Source: Brettanomyces bruxellensis
Taxonomy: Eukaryota; Ascomycota; Pichiomycetes; Pichiales; Pichiaceae
NCBI RefSeq assembly: GCF_011074885.1
Contig: NC_054689.1
Span: forward strand, 1,364,001-1,428,000
Direction: 5' to 3'
DNA length: 64,000 bases
The translations under genes were made by a program, and so were the position numbers. Shown here in pieces: positions 48,785 to 59,062 of this stretch. The notes beneath the pieces are model-generated. The model ran no database searches. It was not told the origin of the DNA and was given only the letters and a program-made list of their open reading frames with translations. Position 1 is the first letter of the stretch. Each line of letters opens with the position of its first letter.

Positions 48785-49762
48785 TCATTTTTTAGCAGCA
48801 TGCCTTCTCTCCTTTGCGAGTTTTCTCAATTTTCTCATGTCAGGAGGTTTTGTGATTCCAAGATCCGCACGTAATTCGTCGACGTCCTTATCCATAATCT
48901 TTTCCCAATAAACGTTGATCAAATTCTTCTTGCAGTGAGTGGCGGTTTCAATTGCCCAAGGATAATAAACAGACAACAAACGCTCTCTTTGATGCTTTTT
49001 AAGGTTTAACGGAGCGAATAGTGCACCCATTCCGGCGAATGGTATTCCAATGTTCAAGAACTCAAAGAATTTGACAGCAATTTCCCCTTCCCGTGCAATT
49101 GGGAGCCCAGTTAGTGCATGGTAAAAATCATGGCACTGTCTGTACCTTTGGAATACGAATGCCAATTCTTCGTCATCAATAAACTTCACATTGACTCTGG
49201 TATCCGGCGAGACATTCTCTCTCAATAACCATTCATAGTACACTTTTCCAAAACTATTCTCTGGATACTTCTTTAATTTGTCCATATGCAATGTTTCGGA
49301 AGTAATATATGGCCGATCCTTTAAAATTTGTCTACCTGTTTCATCCTCAAGCATCTGTTTGCGAAGCCATCTCAAGTATGGTGGAATTGCAGTACTTTCT
49401 CCAAGTGCCACAATATACTGGTTCTTTTCTGGATGTAAAAGAGCACCTATTGAAGAAAAAAGGAACATTGCTACCTTTTCATAGGCATATAATGGAACGT
49501 GATTTGGATAATTCTTTGGTGGTCTTTCAAACCTTGGTTTCACTGTTTTATTTTCCTTCAATTCTCGCTCACCTTTTGTGATATTTTGATCTATCTCATC
49601 ATTTTCAAGTTGATCCGCCAACCTGATACTATTCCCAAGAAACACTCCTCCAGTAGTGGCCACTGCTGATGCCACTAAAGGCAAGAAAGATAAATATCTT
49701 CTTTGTAATTGTAACGGCCTCTTAAAGCAACTTTGGACAATTGCGTACGAATTAGTGATCAT
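48785..49762 (-). CDS. COQ4: Coenzyme Q biosynthesis protein Coq4
   Basis: 325 aa. The first ~35 residues are basic and hydrophobic (RPLQLQRRYLSFLPL), a matrix-targeting presequence. The conserved domain starts YPNHVPLYAYEKVAMFLFSSIGALL. The metal-binding motif CHDFYHALTGLPIAREGE contains the HDxxH and downstream Glu. FEFLNIGIPFAGMGALFAPL and the YYPWAIE segment follow. Coq4 organises the ubiquinone synthesis complex on the matrix face of the inner membrane and has been linked to C1 decarboxylation/hydroxylation of the ring. S. cerevisiae Coq4 is 335 aa. Confidence 0.97.
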   Translation of the reverse strand: MITNSYAIVQSCFKRPLQLQRRYLSFLPLVASAVATTGGVFLGNSIRLADQLENDEIDQNITKGERELKENKTVKPRFERPPKNYPNHVPLYAYEKVAMFLFSSIGALLHPEKNQYIVALGESTAIPPYLRWLRKQMLEDETGRQILKDRPYITSETLHMDKLKKYPENSFGKVYYEWLLRENVSPDTRVNVKFIDDEELAFVFQRYRQCHDFYHALTGLPIAREGEIAVKFFEFLNIGIPFAGMGALFAPLNLKKHQRERLLSVYYPWAIETATHCKKNLINVYWEKIMDKDVDELRADLGITKPPDMRKLRKLAKERRHAAKK

Positions 49763-50153
49763 CTTGCAATGAAGAGTTTTTACTGAAAATCAATACTGGA
49801 TTATTCAATTTGCTTCTTTTCTTCAAATTAACGGATATTAGGTAATAGTATCACTGATGTAATGTTACGTTGTTGCTTTAGTGATTAATGTTCACTGTAT
49901 GAATATGGATATATATTAAAAAAAAATCTTCCCACCTCTCGAAATTCGGTAATGTTAAAACGAGCACAAGAATTCTTTTTAATTTTATCCCTACAATTTG
50001 TTATTTTTCCTAGGTTGTTTATGTCAACATTAAGGAGACTTATGGAAAGCAATACAAAAGATTCAGTAACTATATTACATGGCATTCGATTTAAGCTAAT
50101 ATTAGCAATTTAATTTTGCACCCTTTTTTGACTTGTTATGCAATTGCTGGCTG
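49763..50153. promoter_or_regulatory. Divergent promoter COQ4/NVJ3-like gene
   Basis: 391 bp, AT-rich, with no distinctive element that I recognise and no gene. Confidence 0.3.
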
Positions 50154-51677
50154 ATGAGTTCTCGAAGGAGCTTGAAACATCTAAGAAGAAGGGGCCCGAA
50201 TTATGAACCACCTAAGCTGAATCCTCGAAGATCAAAAGACTATAATAAAATAGTGCGAAAGAAGCTTTTAACTGATGAGAAAGATTCCCCGGATTATTTA
50301 AATCATTTAATTGAATCGATCCTTGGATCATCTAAAGTGATTGAGGTTTCTCAGCAGGAAGATAATGCAGATGAGACTGAAACATATGAACAGGTCCCCC
50401 GTGTCCTTGGCGAAAAAGTTGTGCTTCCAATATCAGATCCATTCGATCTTCAACTATATGCTTTATTTGCATTATTCATTCGTGCATTTGTACTACGGTG
50501 GTATAAGGATAAATTGAGTTTGTTTGAGGAAGACAAATTTGTGTCAGAGCTCATATACATTTTGCATCATATTGAACGATCTTGGACTGAGCGCTGTAAG
50601 CAAGTTGATTGGGCAAAGGTATTGTTCGATGATTTATTTGTTATTGTTGATAGCCATGTTCGGGCTTTTGAAAGGGCCGATGTAGTGGTAAATACACGAT
50701 ATAGTGCCAATATAGGAGGGACAGAAAGGGATCAGTTTATTCATAATTTTATGGCATTTAATGGTCATCTGAGCTTGCTGTCTCCAGAAAAGGAAAGCTT
50801 GTACTCCAAAATACTAATGAAATACGTTGTTATGCATTCAATTCCCACAGCAGAACTACACTCAAAGTTATCATCAGAATTTGTGGTTACGTTATTAAAT
50901 GATATGGTAATGAGAAATGTTCTGGAAAACTTGTCAGAAAATTACGCCATGTGGGATATTATTGGCTCAATTTGTGATTCAATTAACCAACGTGATACTG
51001 TGACAAAAAAGGAACCATCACAAGGCCGTCTTATCGGTTATGCAAAGGAGAAATTCACGAAAATAGGTCAAATAATCAGTCGTGTTGTTGCGTATTCTAC
51101 CTGTCTCTTGAATGGCAATGCACTTTTCGAGGATTTTGACTTTTTCTCAAGTTCCATTTTTAAATTCACGTCTGATCTGCTTGACTGTGCTCATAAATTC
51201 CCAATATTGAACGCGGCAATAATGAAGATTTGGGAAACTCTTGGACAATCTGCTAAATGTGTTCATTGGTGTAGTAATATGATACACAACGTGGTTTACA
51301 CAAATGTCTTAACACGAAAGAATCTGGCAAAAGGAGTGGAGTTCCTTAGACATCTGATGTTCCCGACAGACAATGAATTTTTCATGAAACCGAGATTCAT
51401 TCCCAAAAATGCTGAAGAACTTGAGCAATTACGATTAAAAGACAAGGTAAAGATCAAGCGTCTTCTTACAGAAAAGTTTTCGGTTGTTGGTACAGGACTA
51501 TTTTCAACCAATGCGGAGCTCGATTTGGCATTGGATAGATTCCTTGAAGTCTTTCGATACAAGACTATCAACAAGTCTCTGATATGGCAGATAATAGATC
51601 TGATATTTTCTACATTATTTCCGGAGCTTTTAGAGACTTCTCCTATGAATTATACTCATGGCATGAATAAATCTTAA
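50154..51677 (+). CDS. NVJ3: PXA-domain protein, Nvj3/Mdm1-like
   Basis: 507 aa from the first ATG (MSSRRSLKHLRRRG), a strongly basic start. A PXA (PX-associated) domain covers ~100-300: FDLQLYALFALFIRAFVLRWY then HHIERSWTERCKQVDWAKVLFDDL, ending near KEKFTKIGQII. No PX or RGS domain follows. PXA alone is the layout of S. cerevisiae Nvj3 (YDR179W-A, 463 aa), which joins the nucleus-vacuole junction with Mdm1, and of fission yeast Pxa1. COQ4 and the MSS116-RKM4 group are also on the S. cerevisiae chromosome IV right arm. No transmembrane segment is evident. The specific orthology is inference. Confidence 0.68.
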   Translation: MSSRRSLKHLRRRGPNYEPPKLNPRRSKDYNKIVRKKLLTDEKDSPDYLNHLIESILGSSKVIEVSQQEDNADETETYEQVPRVLGEKVVLPISDPFDLQLYALFALFIRAFVLRWYKDKLSLFEEDKFVSELIYILHHIERSWTERCKQVDWAKVLFDDLFVIVDSHVRAFERADVVVNTRYSANIGGTERDQFIHNFMAFNGHLSLLSPEKESLYSKILMKYVVMHSIPTAELHSKLSSEFVVTLLNDMVMRNVLENLSENYAMWDIIGSICDSINQRDTVTKKEPSQGRLIGYAKEKFTKIGQIISRVVAYSTCLLNGNALFEDFDFFSSSIFKFTSDLLDCAHKFPILNAAIMKIWETLGQSAKCVHWCSNMIHNVVYTNVLTRKNLAKGVEFLRHLMFPTDNEFFMKPRFIPKNAEELEQLRLKDKVKIKRLLTEKFSVVGTGLFSTNAELDLALDRFLEVFRYKTINKSLIWQIIDLIFSTLFPELLETSPMNYTHGMNKS

Positions 51678-52507
<830 letters not shown>

Positions 52508-53207
52508 TTGTGTGCTAACAACAAGTAGCTGCTAGTTGTGCTTTTTGCAGTTTCTCTTAGCATCTATGTATTTTATATACAACTAATAGCAAACAGTTAT
52601 ATTGTATCCTAACGTGATGAGAGATGTAGTTGAGAGTCGTCTTGATGATGCTATTAGTCTAAGTGGTAAATATTCGAAATTCTGGATCATATTATTCAAA
52701 TGTGCCAGGTGATGTGATGTACGTTCTCGTTAATGGTCCCCTAATACAATTTTTAGAGAGGGTTGAGTAGCAATAAGTGCCTCATGTAAGGTTGGATGAT
52801 TCTAGTGAAAAATTGGACACATTCCATCGGACGGGTTTAGTAGACTGAATGCAAATAAATTGTGTGGTAAATCTTTGCAGCCGATGAATTATTTCGATTG
52901 TTTGCATGGACATGTAGCTATTGTTATGTTTTGCAAATAGATCAAGGAATTGTTGGCGGTGAATAACGGCTTAGTGTTTTGTATTCCGATTTATTCTGTT
53001 TACATAGAAATTTTATTTCAAGGGTGGAATTTCTATTGTCCCTAAAGATGGCAGCTGAACTTTTCAGTCTCTAGCTATACTCATCTTAAAAAAAAAAAAA
53101 AAAAAAAAAAAATTTTTTAATACTAATACCAGGCTATCCAGATCTTGATACTAAAAGGACAGGCATAACATAGAGAAAGCAACATCTTCACTTCGTTAGA
53201 AGACAGG
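52508..53207. promoter_or_regulatory. Spacer RPS31 to coiled-coil gene
   Basis: 700 bp. Ends with a 25-A tract (53088-53112) followed by T6. A GTGATGA (box C-like) at 52614-52620 has no box D at snoRNA spacing. No gene recognised. Confidence 0.3.
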
Positions 53208-54200
53208 ATGGACTCTGTGGCGATGAACGGTACTGTTGATACGGCAGCTTGTACTCCAAATACGCTGGATAGTGTTTTTTCAGACAACCAATCTCGCAGT
53301 AATGGGTCCTCGTCCGTTTCACCTGATTCGAGGTATTCATATACACCGACTGAGAGTCTGGACTCATATACCACATCAAAGGCTCTTCCGCCAGAAAATT
53401 GTTTTTTTGCCGATGGCGTAGATGCTGAGTTAGCTAGAATGGCCAATGATCTGACACAGGAAGAGGATTTATCTCGTGGAGTAACTTCTCAACCTGCAAT
53501 GGCAGTTTCAGCCACAATCCCTGAGCCACTTTCCAAGCCCACTCCACTTCTACTTCCGTCCTTTATTTCCTCTTATTTGTCTGAATTTCCCACTGACAAC
53601 GCTCCGTCGACAAATGACAAAGCATCCCAAAACTTTTCTACTCAAATCAATTCCAGCATTCCGGGAGCTATATTTCACAATAATCACGACGTTGTTGGTC
53701 CGGCAGTTCCTTGTTGCGACCAATCAGTGCAGCGGGATCCGAAGTTGCACGCTGACGGGATCCCGGTCACTTTAAAATTACAAAACGCTACTGTCGTTAA
53801 ATCATCGAAGAGAACTCTCTCAAATCAAGGTGATGCTAATCCCTTAAAGCGGAGTTGCAGACACCCATATTCAGAAAAAGAAGAACCATCTAAAGCGACA
53901 ACACAACATAATACTACCAAATTAATTGAGCATGATGGTGGCTTGGAGAAATGCTTCTCTGTTCTCAAACAAAACTACTTGAGCCTTTGCTCGGAATACA
54001 ATAATTTACTTACCGACTATAATGACACACAGCGAGAGAAAAAAAATCTTAAGGCACAGAACATGGAACTGAAGGGTTTGATGGACGGCCTTTTGCATGA
54101 ATTAAATGTTCTTAGAAGCCAGAAAAGAAGAGAGAATCGGAATGTTTCTAACGGCATTTTATCTGAAAAGTTACTTATTGATATGAATGCCGATAGTTAG
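53208..54200 (+). CDS. Unrecognised protein with C-terminal coiled coil
   Basis: 330 aa. I do not recognise a family. Residues 1-240 are polar, Ser/Thr/Pro/Asn-rich and probably disordered, with acidic patches (NDLTQEEDL). A basic cluster KSSKRTLSNQ, then PLKRSCRHPYSEK, lies near 205-230. Residues ~245-310 form a leucine-containing coiled coil (LKQNYLSLCSEYNNLLTDYND, then LKAQNMELKGLMDGLLHELNVL) ending in QKRRENR. It might be a dimeric regulatory or adaptor protein. A bZIP is not supported because no N-x-x-A basic region directly precedes the coil. It starts at the first ATG after a long A/T tract and is convergent with CDD1. Confidence 0.75.
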   Translation: MDSVAMNGTVDTAACTPNTLDSVFSDNQSRSNGSSSVSPDSRYSYTPTESLDSYTTSKALPPENCFFADGVDAELARMANDLTQEEDLSRGVTSQPAMAVSATIPEPLSKPTPLLLPSFISSYLSEFPTDNAPSTNDKASQNFSTQINSSIPGAIFHNNHDVVGPAVPCCDQSVQRDPKLHADGIPVTLKLQNATVVKSSKRTLSNQGDANPLKRSCRHPYSEKEEPSKATTQHNTTKLIEHDGGLEKCFSVLKQNYLSLCSEYNNLLTDYNDTQREKKNLKAQNMELKGLMDGLLHELNVLRSQKRRENRNVSNGILSEKLLIDMNADS

Positions 54201-54502
54201 CTATCAGTCTGATGAAACGATAAAAGATGCATATTTCCATTGATTCTTTATTTCTGGTTTTCTACTTCAAATGTAAAACGCTGACAATCTACTTTTCATT
54301 AATCTCATATGACGATGGTTATTGTCATGTTTGTCCCTGTCCATGCTTCAAATTGCATTGCCCATGAAATGATACATAGAATCGGCCATAGAGATTCAAA
54401 GTATCTGCATATGTATGTATATATGCGTTTATATACAATACCACTTCCAATTATTCATATAACATACATAAAATAAAATAAAATTAGACGTGGCTGATTC
54501 GG

Positions 54503-54970
54503 TTATTTCTCGAGATCATCGGGACCGAAACTCAATGGTAGAAGCTCATCAATCGTCATTTCTATGTATTTCTTCCCATTTTTATCAAGCATGATAATGG
54601 GTAATTTAAGATCACTCTCTGAGAATTCACGTATTACCTGTCTGCATATTCCGCAAGGAGAGGAGCATTTGCTTGAATTGGTAGAGACAGCTAAGGCTTT
54701 AATCTTTCTATGACCTTCACTTACTGCCTTCACGATTGCTGTCCTTTCCGCACATATCGCCCCACCATAGCTAGCATTTTCCACATTAACGCCCGTGTAA
54801 ATTGTATTATCCTCTGTCAAAAGAGCACATCCAACCGGAAATTGTGAGTAAGGACAGTACGAATTCTCCTTTGCCTGAACTGCTTTCAGACAAAGAATTT
54901 GAAACTTTTCTTCGGAAATTCCTGGAATTGGAGAGGGACTTCCTACCACCTGTTTACTTTCCGAGCACAT
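54503..54970 (-). CDS. CDD1: Cytidine deaminase
   Basis: 155 aa, a homotetrameric-type cytidine deaminase (S. cerevisiae Cdd1 142). Converts cytidine/deoxycytidine to uridine/deoxyuridine in pyrimidine salvage. Substrate loop CPYSQFPVGCALL and NVENASYGGAICAERTA carry the first zinc Cys and the catalytic Glu; PCGICRQ carries the other two zinc cysteines. About 12 extra residues precede the domain. Confidence 0.97.
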   Translation of the reverse strand: MCSESKQVVGSPSPIPGISEEKFQILCLKAVQAKENSYCPYSQFPVGCALLTEDNTIYTGVNVENASYGGAICAERTAIVKAVSEGHRKIKALAVSTNSSKCSSPCGICRQVIREFSESDLKLPIIMLDKNGKKYIEMTIDELLPLSFGPDDLEK

Positions 54971-55377
54971 TAAAATTGATTCTTAATAGGTGGGAAATCA
55001 ATCAGAATGTTAAATAATAAGGAGACTGCGACATCTGATAAATCGATAAGTTTGAAAGATTTGTATCGAGAGCGAGGCTACTAAGGGAAGAAGGAAAGAA
55101 GCATCTGTATTCAAGATAAGGAATGATAAGAAAAAAAAAATAAAATAAAAAAAGATACAAGCGGAGCGGAAGTGCATTAGAAAAAACTCAACTACATCAT
55201 AGATATACAAAGGCATAATTTTATTTGTATAAAATATTATTCAAGCAGTCTTTCCTATAGGTTTAATGCCCCAAAAAGAACAAGAATATCTTTCTGCAAA
55301 GTTGAGTACAAATTTTCGGGTTATATAGAACAAGGCTGATGCGACTGCAAATGGAGGGCATAAAACCTCTAAATACG
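54971..55377. promoter_or_regulatory. CDD1 promoter and CAB5 3' region
   Basis: 407 bp. No gene seen. The open frame at 54802-55017 on the plus strand is antisense to CDD1 and spurious. Confidence 0.3.
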
Positions 55378-55995
55378 TTAAAGCTTTACAAGGTGTAATC
55401 CCTTGATATCTTTATCAAGTTCAATATAAAGTCCCTCTAAAGTGCCATCATTTTCGATGACAATGTCTGCTTTGGAGGATTGCTCCTTATTACTAAGTTG
55501 ATTATGAATTCGATTAATGCAATCTTCTTTAGTCAATTCGGAATTTCTCTTCATCAACCTTTGAAGCTGAATTTCCTCGTTGCATATCACACAAATCGTC
55601 TTTCCACATATTTTATCCATACCCGCTTCGAACAATAATGGTACATCCAATATACAAATCTGCTCGAAATGAAGCCAACACTTTAAGATTCTTCTGAGAA
55701 TTTCTTTACGGACTTCGGGATGTGTAATGGAATTGAGAATTTGAAGTTCACTTTTATTTGAAAAGACATATCTTCCTAATGCTGGCCTATTTAGAGTTCC
55801 GTCTTCTTTTAAAAGTCCCGTTATTTTCTTTTCAAAGTATTTGACAATACTTTGGTATGCCGGCTTGCCTGGCTCGACTATCTCTCTAGCGATTTTATCT
55901 GCATCAATTATTGGAAATTTATATTTATCATGAAGTTGAGCGGAAACCGTAGACTTTCCGCTGGCAATACCACCAGTCAATCCAACCACTAACAT
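55378..55995 (-). CDS. CAB5: Dephospho-CoA kinase
   Basis: 205 aa from the ATG starting MLVVGLTGGIASGKST, which aligns exactly with the S. cerevisiae Cab5 start (MLVVGLTGGIACGKST). An upstream in-frame extension has no ATG. It performs the last step of CoA synthesis, ATP-dependent 3'-phosphorylation of dephospho-CoA. P loop GLTGGIASGKST, DADKIAREIVEPG, THPEVR, and the lid region DVPLLFEAGMDKIC. It stops about 36 residues earlier than S. cerevisiae Cab5 (241), lacking its C-terminal hydrophobic/basic tail, which may affect membrane association. Neighbours MSS116, CBS2 and RKM4 match YDR194C-198C. Confidence 0.95.
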   Translation of the reverse strand: MLVVGLTGGIASGKSTVSAQLHDKYKFPIIDADKIAREIVEPGKPAYQSIVKYFEKKITGLLKEDGTLNRPALGRYVFSNKSELQILNSITHPEVRKEILRRILKCWLHFEQICILDVPLLFEAGMDKICGKTICVICNEEIQLQRLMKRNSELTKEDCINRIHNQLSNKEQSSKADIVIENDGTLEGLYIELDKDIKGLHLVKL

Positions 55996-57498
55996 TAAGT
56001 CTGCAGAGCTGTCCTTTTTCTTTACCTGGATTGTTATCACTTTGATTTTCAAGATTTAATATGAGAAGTTCATGTAGCCTTTCCAAACTGACTCCAATCT
56101 ATATCTTCCAAGACTCGCCATAATTACCAAAAAAATGTTCCCTATTGTCTACTGTGAATAATTTTTTCACGACAGTACGCAAATCATTTTTGTATCCAAA
56201 TAAGCATACTGATTAGTGCTAATTGCTTTGTTTGCCTATTAGTGCGATACTTTTATGTTCATAGATTAACGCACATAAGATTCAGTATTCCTGAGAATTT
56301 TGTCCTCGATTGAACTTCAACCACTGCTGATACTATTAACATAGAGTACCGGAGTTTATTGGTTTGAATATGACTGCACAGTAATATAAATTACAAATGA
56401 TAAACTGTCAGATTACAAGGAAGGAATGGTAAAGCAAAAATAAAAAAGAGGATTAATAAAAAATCAGGCAAACCTCTTTGCTAAGCTTGAGAACTGTAGC
56501 TTGAAAAGTACGTGGATGAAATATTGAATCCACTAATATGATTATAAGAATCCTTTTTTATAAATACCTAATTTTGGTTATCAATAACCGTAAAAATGGA
56601 TATTGCAATTCATTATTTATCTTACAGAGTACTTCTGGCCTGCTGAGCGAATTCTGAAATTCTGAGTCGAAGTATTCTCAAACTTTCGTAGCTTATAGTA
56701 GTAGATTTCCGTAATTATCTTCATTATCCTAACTAAATAATCTTTGGTTTCAATACTGAATAGCTGAAATTTTAAAGTTAACAATATCTTCTCTCCTCTG
56801 AACCCTTACGTGTTTGAACAAGATGATAGTCATATATATTTCCTGTATCGAATTAGTGAAATTGTAGTACAGTGCTAGTTTGATTTATGAACAACGACCA
56901 AATACTTGGCAAGTATGAATAGAAAGAGTATTGTTTTCTTTAAATCTATAACTATCTTAGTTTTTCCGGCTGATGGATGTAATGTAAAAGTATTAATCGG
57001 TATGATTTCCGCCAAATTAGGGATTGCATCTCATCATTGTTTTTAACTTTCATGCGAATTAGTGCTAGACGTTGTTGACTTTAAATCGGAACGGATGAGG
57101 AATTTTTGACCCTTTTCTGGGGACAGACATGTCAGCCCAAGAAAAATGGTAAAAGTTGGCTGTTTTTGGTGTACTGATTTTGATAGTGAAACCATTTTCG
57201 TGGAGAAGTTAAATTCCGATTTGTGCAGGCCGTTTTGTTGTCGGATCAATTCATGTATGTAAATTAATTACAGTCATAATGACGAGCCTGATTGATGTCT
57301 TCAACAGATAAAAAAAAATTCGCGCTTTCCTGGTTCTTATCTGAAAAACCTGCCTGAAAAAAAATTTATTTTCGAATAACAGCGTTATTAACAACAGATG
57401 TTTTGGTGTGTCTATCTATTAGATTATGTTTAATCAGTCATTCACAAAGACTAAGATTTATTGGAGGGCTTTTTAAGCTATCATTGTGGCTGAATTTC
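55996..57498. promoter_or_regulatory. CAB5-RKM4 divergent intergenic region
   Basis: 1.5 kb of AT-rich sequence between divergent start codons. I found no tRNA, snoRNA or protein gene. A minus-strand open frame at 57043-57249 (68 codons) has no recognisable feature. The region is longer than typical promoters here. Confidence 0.3.
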
Positions 57499-58857
57499 AT
57501 GGACGAAAAGATCAAATCCTTGAAAAGGTGGATTCAGGGCAGTGCTGCTGATCTTTTTCAAGAGCCATGTATCTCGGATGGCATAGATGTTCATGATAGA
57601 GAAGATTTAGGTAGGCATTTGATCGCCAGCAAGAGTATCGAAAATAGAAAGGTAATAATAAGGATACCAAGAAAATGTATGCTTAATTATATTACTATTT
57701 TACAGCACCTTGCGTATTGGAATCCGGAGGTATGCTTTTATTTAAAAGGAAAGGGTATTTCTCCGGTAAGTGCACGAAGCGAGGAAGTTATTCCATCAGA
57801 GAAAGGGGATAATGAAGATACGTTTAGAAATATGTACAAAGGATTAAAATTATCCAAAATTCTTAACCTGACGTCTACACAATTAATCTCTTGGTATTTA
57901 ATTATGATTATCAGAAGGAAGGAAGGCTCTTTTTGGAAACACTTCGTAAAAGTGCTACCAAGCCTTGGTGAACTTCAGACGCTTCCAATAGTATGGTCAC
58001 TTGATCAATTGGGATCAGAATATATTAAGCTTTTACCAGATGGCTTGTTCCAAAGAGTCGAAAAGCAGAGCAGAAGTTTCCTGAAAGACTACAATAAAGT
58101 TTGCGAGTTTACCGATTCACTCGATGAATGCCTGAAAGTTGACTCAGAGTCATTTTTATGGGGATGGTTAGTCTGTAATACTCGGTGCATATACTTGGAT
58201 CTACCTGACTTTTTGAATCAGGATTCAAAGGAAAAATTTACTCTGGTACCTTATGTTGATTTCTTAAATCATACTTTGGAGGAACACTGTACCATCTCGG
58301 TAAACAGAAAGTTTTTTTCTGTTTCCACCGCAAAATCAAAGTATCGCCCAAATGAACAACTTTACTTCAGCTATGGCCCTCACACAGATGATAGACTTTT
58401 GTGTGATTATGGTTTTATGCTACCATTGGGAGAAAATGCTTGGAACGATTTGGATATTACTGACTTCATACTGAAATTATTGAAGCCCCCACAGATAGAG
58501 TTTCTTAAAAGTATAAATTATTTTGGCGATTACACAATAACCAAAGACGGTATGTCATTTCGCACTGAAGTAGCTCTAGCAACAAGTCAAGAAAACGAAT
58601 CCAGCTTTAAATCAGATGGTCCTATAAATAGCGTCAGTTGCCCTAGAAGACTCAAATCATTTATTGATGGATATTCCGATGGCCGAAGTTATTGCGTGAA
58701 ATCGAACAAGATACTTGATAATATTAAAAAGGAAATTAATGTCACTTGCCAATGCCGCATAAAGGAAGTGGAGTCTTTACCAGGATACCAAAATAATGAT
58801 ACAAGATTAACGATAGTAAAAAGATGTTATTTAAATATACAACTCATTTGTAATTAG
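57499..58857 (+). CDS. RKM4: SET-domain lysine methyltransferase Rkm4-like
   Basis: 452 aa from the first good ATG (MDEKIKSLKRW); the upstream in-frame part lacks an ATG. A split SET domain of the Rubisco-LSMT class: GRHLIASKSIENRKVIIRIPR at ~35-55, VPYVDFLNH (SAM/target binding) near 253, and EQLYFSYGPHTDDRLLCDYGF near 295. A C-terminal Rubis-subs-bind-like helical region follows. In S. cerevisiae Rkm4 (494 aa, YDR198C) monomethylates ribosomal protein eL42. SET class alone would also allow Rkm1-3 or Efm1; chromosomal context next to CAB5 and CBS2 favours Rkm4. Confidence 0.82.
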   Translation: MDEKIKSLKRWIQGSAADLFQEPCISDGIDVHDREDLGRHLIASKSIENRKVIIRIPRKCMLNYITILQHLAYWNPEVCFYLKGKGISPVSARSEEVIPSEKGDNEDTFRNMYKGLKLSKILNLTSTQLISWYLIMIIRRKEGSFWKHFVKVLPSLGELQTLPIVWSLDQLGSEYIKLLPDGLFQRVEKQSRSFLKDYNKVCEFTDSLDECLKVDSESFLWGWLVCNTRCIYLDLPDFLNQDSKEKFTLVPYVDFLNHTLEEHCTISVNRKFFSVSTAKSKYRPNEQLYFSYGPHTDDRLLCDYGFMLPLGENAWNDLDITDFILKLLKPPQIEFLKSINYFGDYTITKDGMSFRTEVALATSQENESSFKSDGPINSVSCPRRLKSFIDGYSDGRSYCVKSNKILDNIKKEINVTCQCRIKEVESLPGYQNNDTRLTIVKRCYLNIQLICN

Positions 58858-58996
58858 GATAGCCCATAAAAGAAAATCAAACATGCTAAATTACAAAAAG
58901 AATAATCAATTTATAGCAAAAGAATCGGGACAACCATTCATAGCCGCAAACCGAACCTATGGTGGAGTAGAAGAAAAAAGCTAATAAGAAAGACTA

Positions 58997-59004
58997 TATG
59001 TACA
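58997..59004 (-). promoter_or_regulatory. Puf3-type site in the MSS116 3' region
   Basis: On the minus strand TGTACATA lies about 58 nt after the MSS116 stop, matching the Puf3 consensus UGUANAUA that S. cerevisiae uses on nuclear mRNAs for mitochondrial gene-expression proteins. Confidence 0.5.
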
Positions 59005-59062
59005 TGAGTAGGTTGGGCAACCCAAAGAGGAGCTATAAACAAGTATCAATTAAAGGGTAGCA

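Noticed and set aside
52614..52850. Possible box C/D snoRNA after RPS31
   Set aside because: A perfect GTGATGA is present, but the nearest CTGA is more than 200 nt away.
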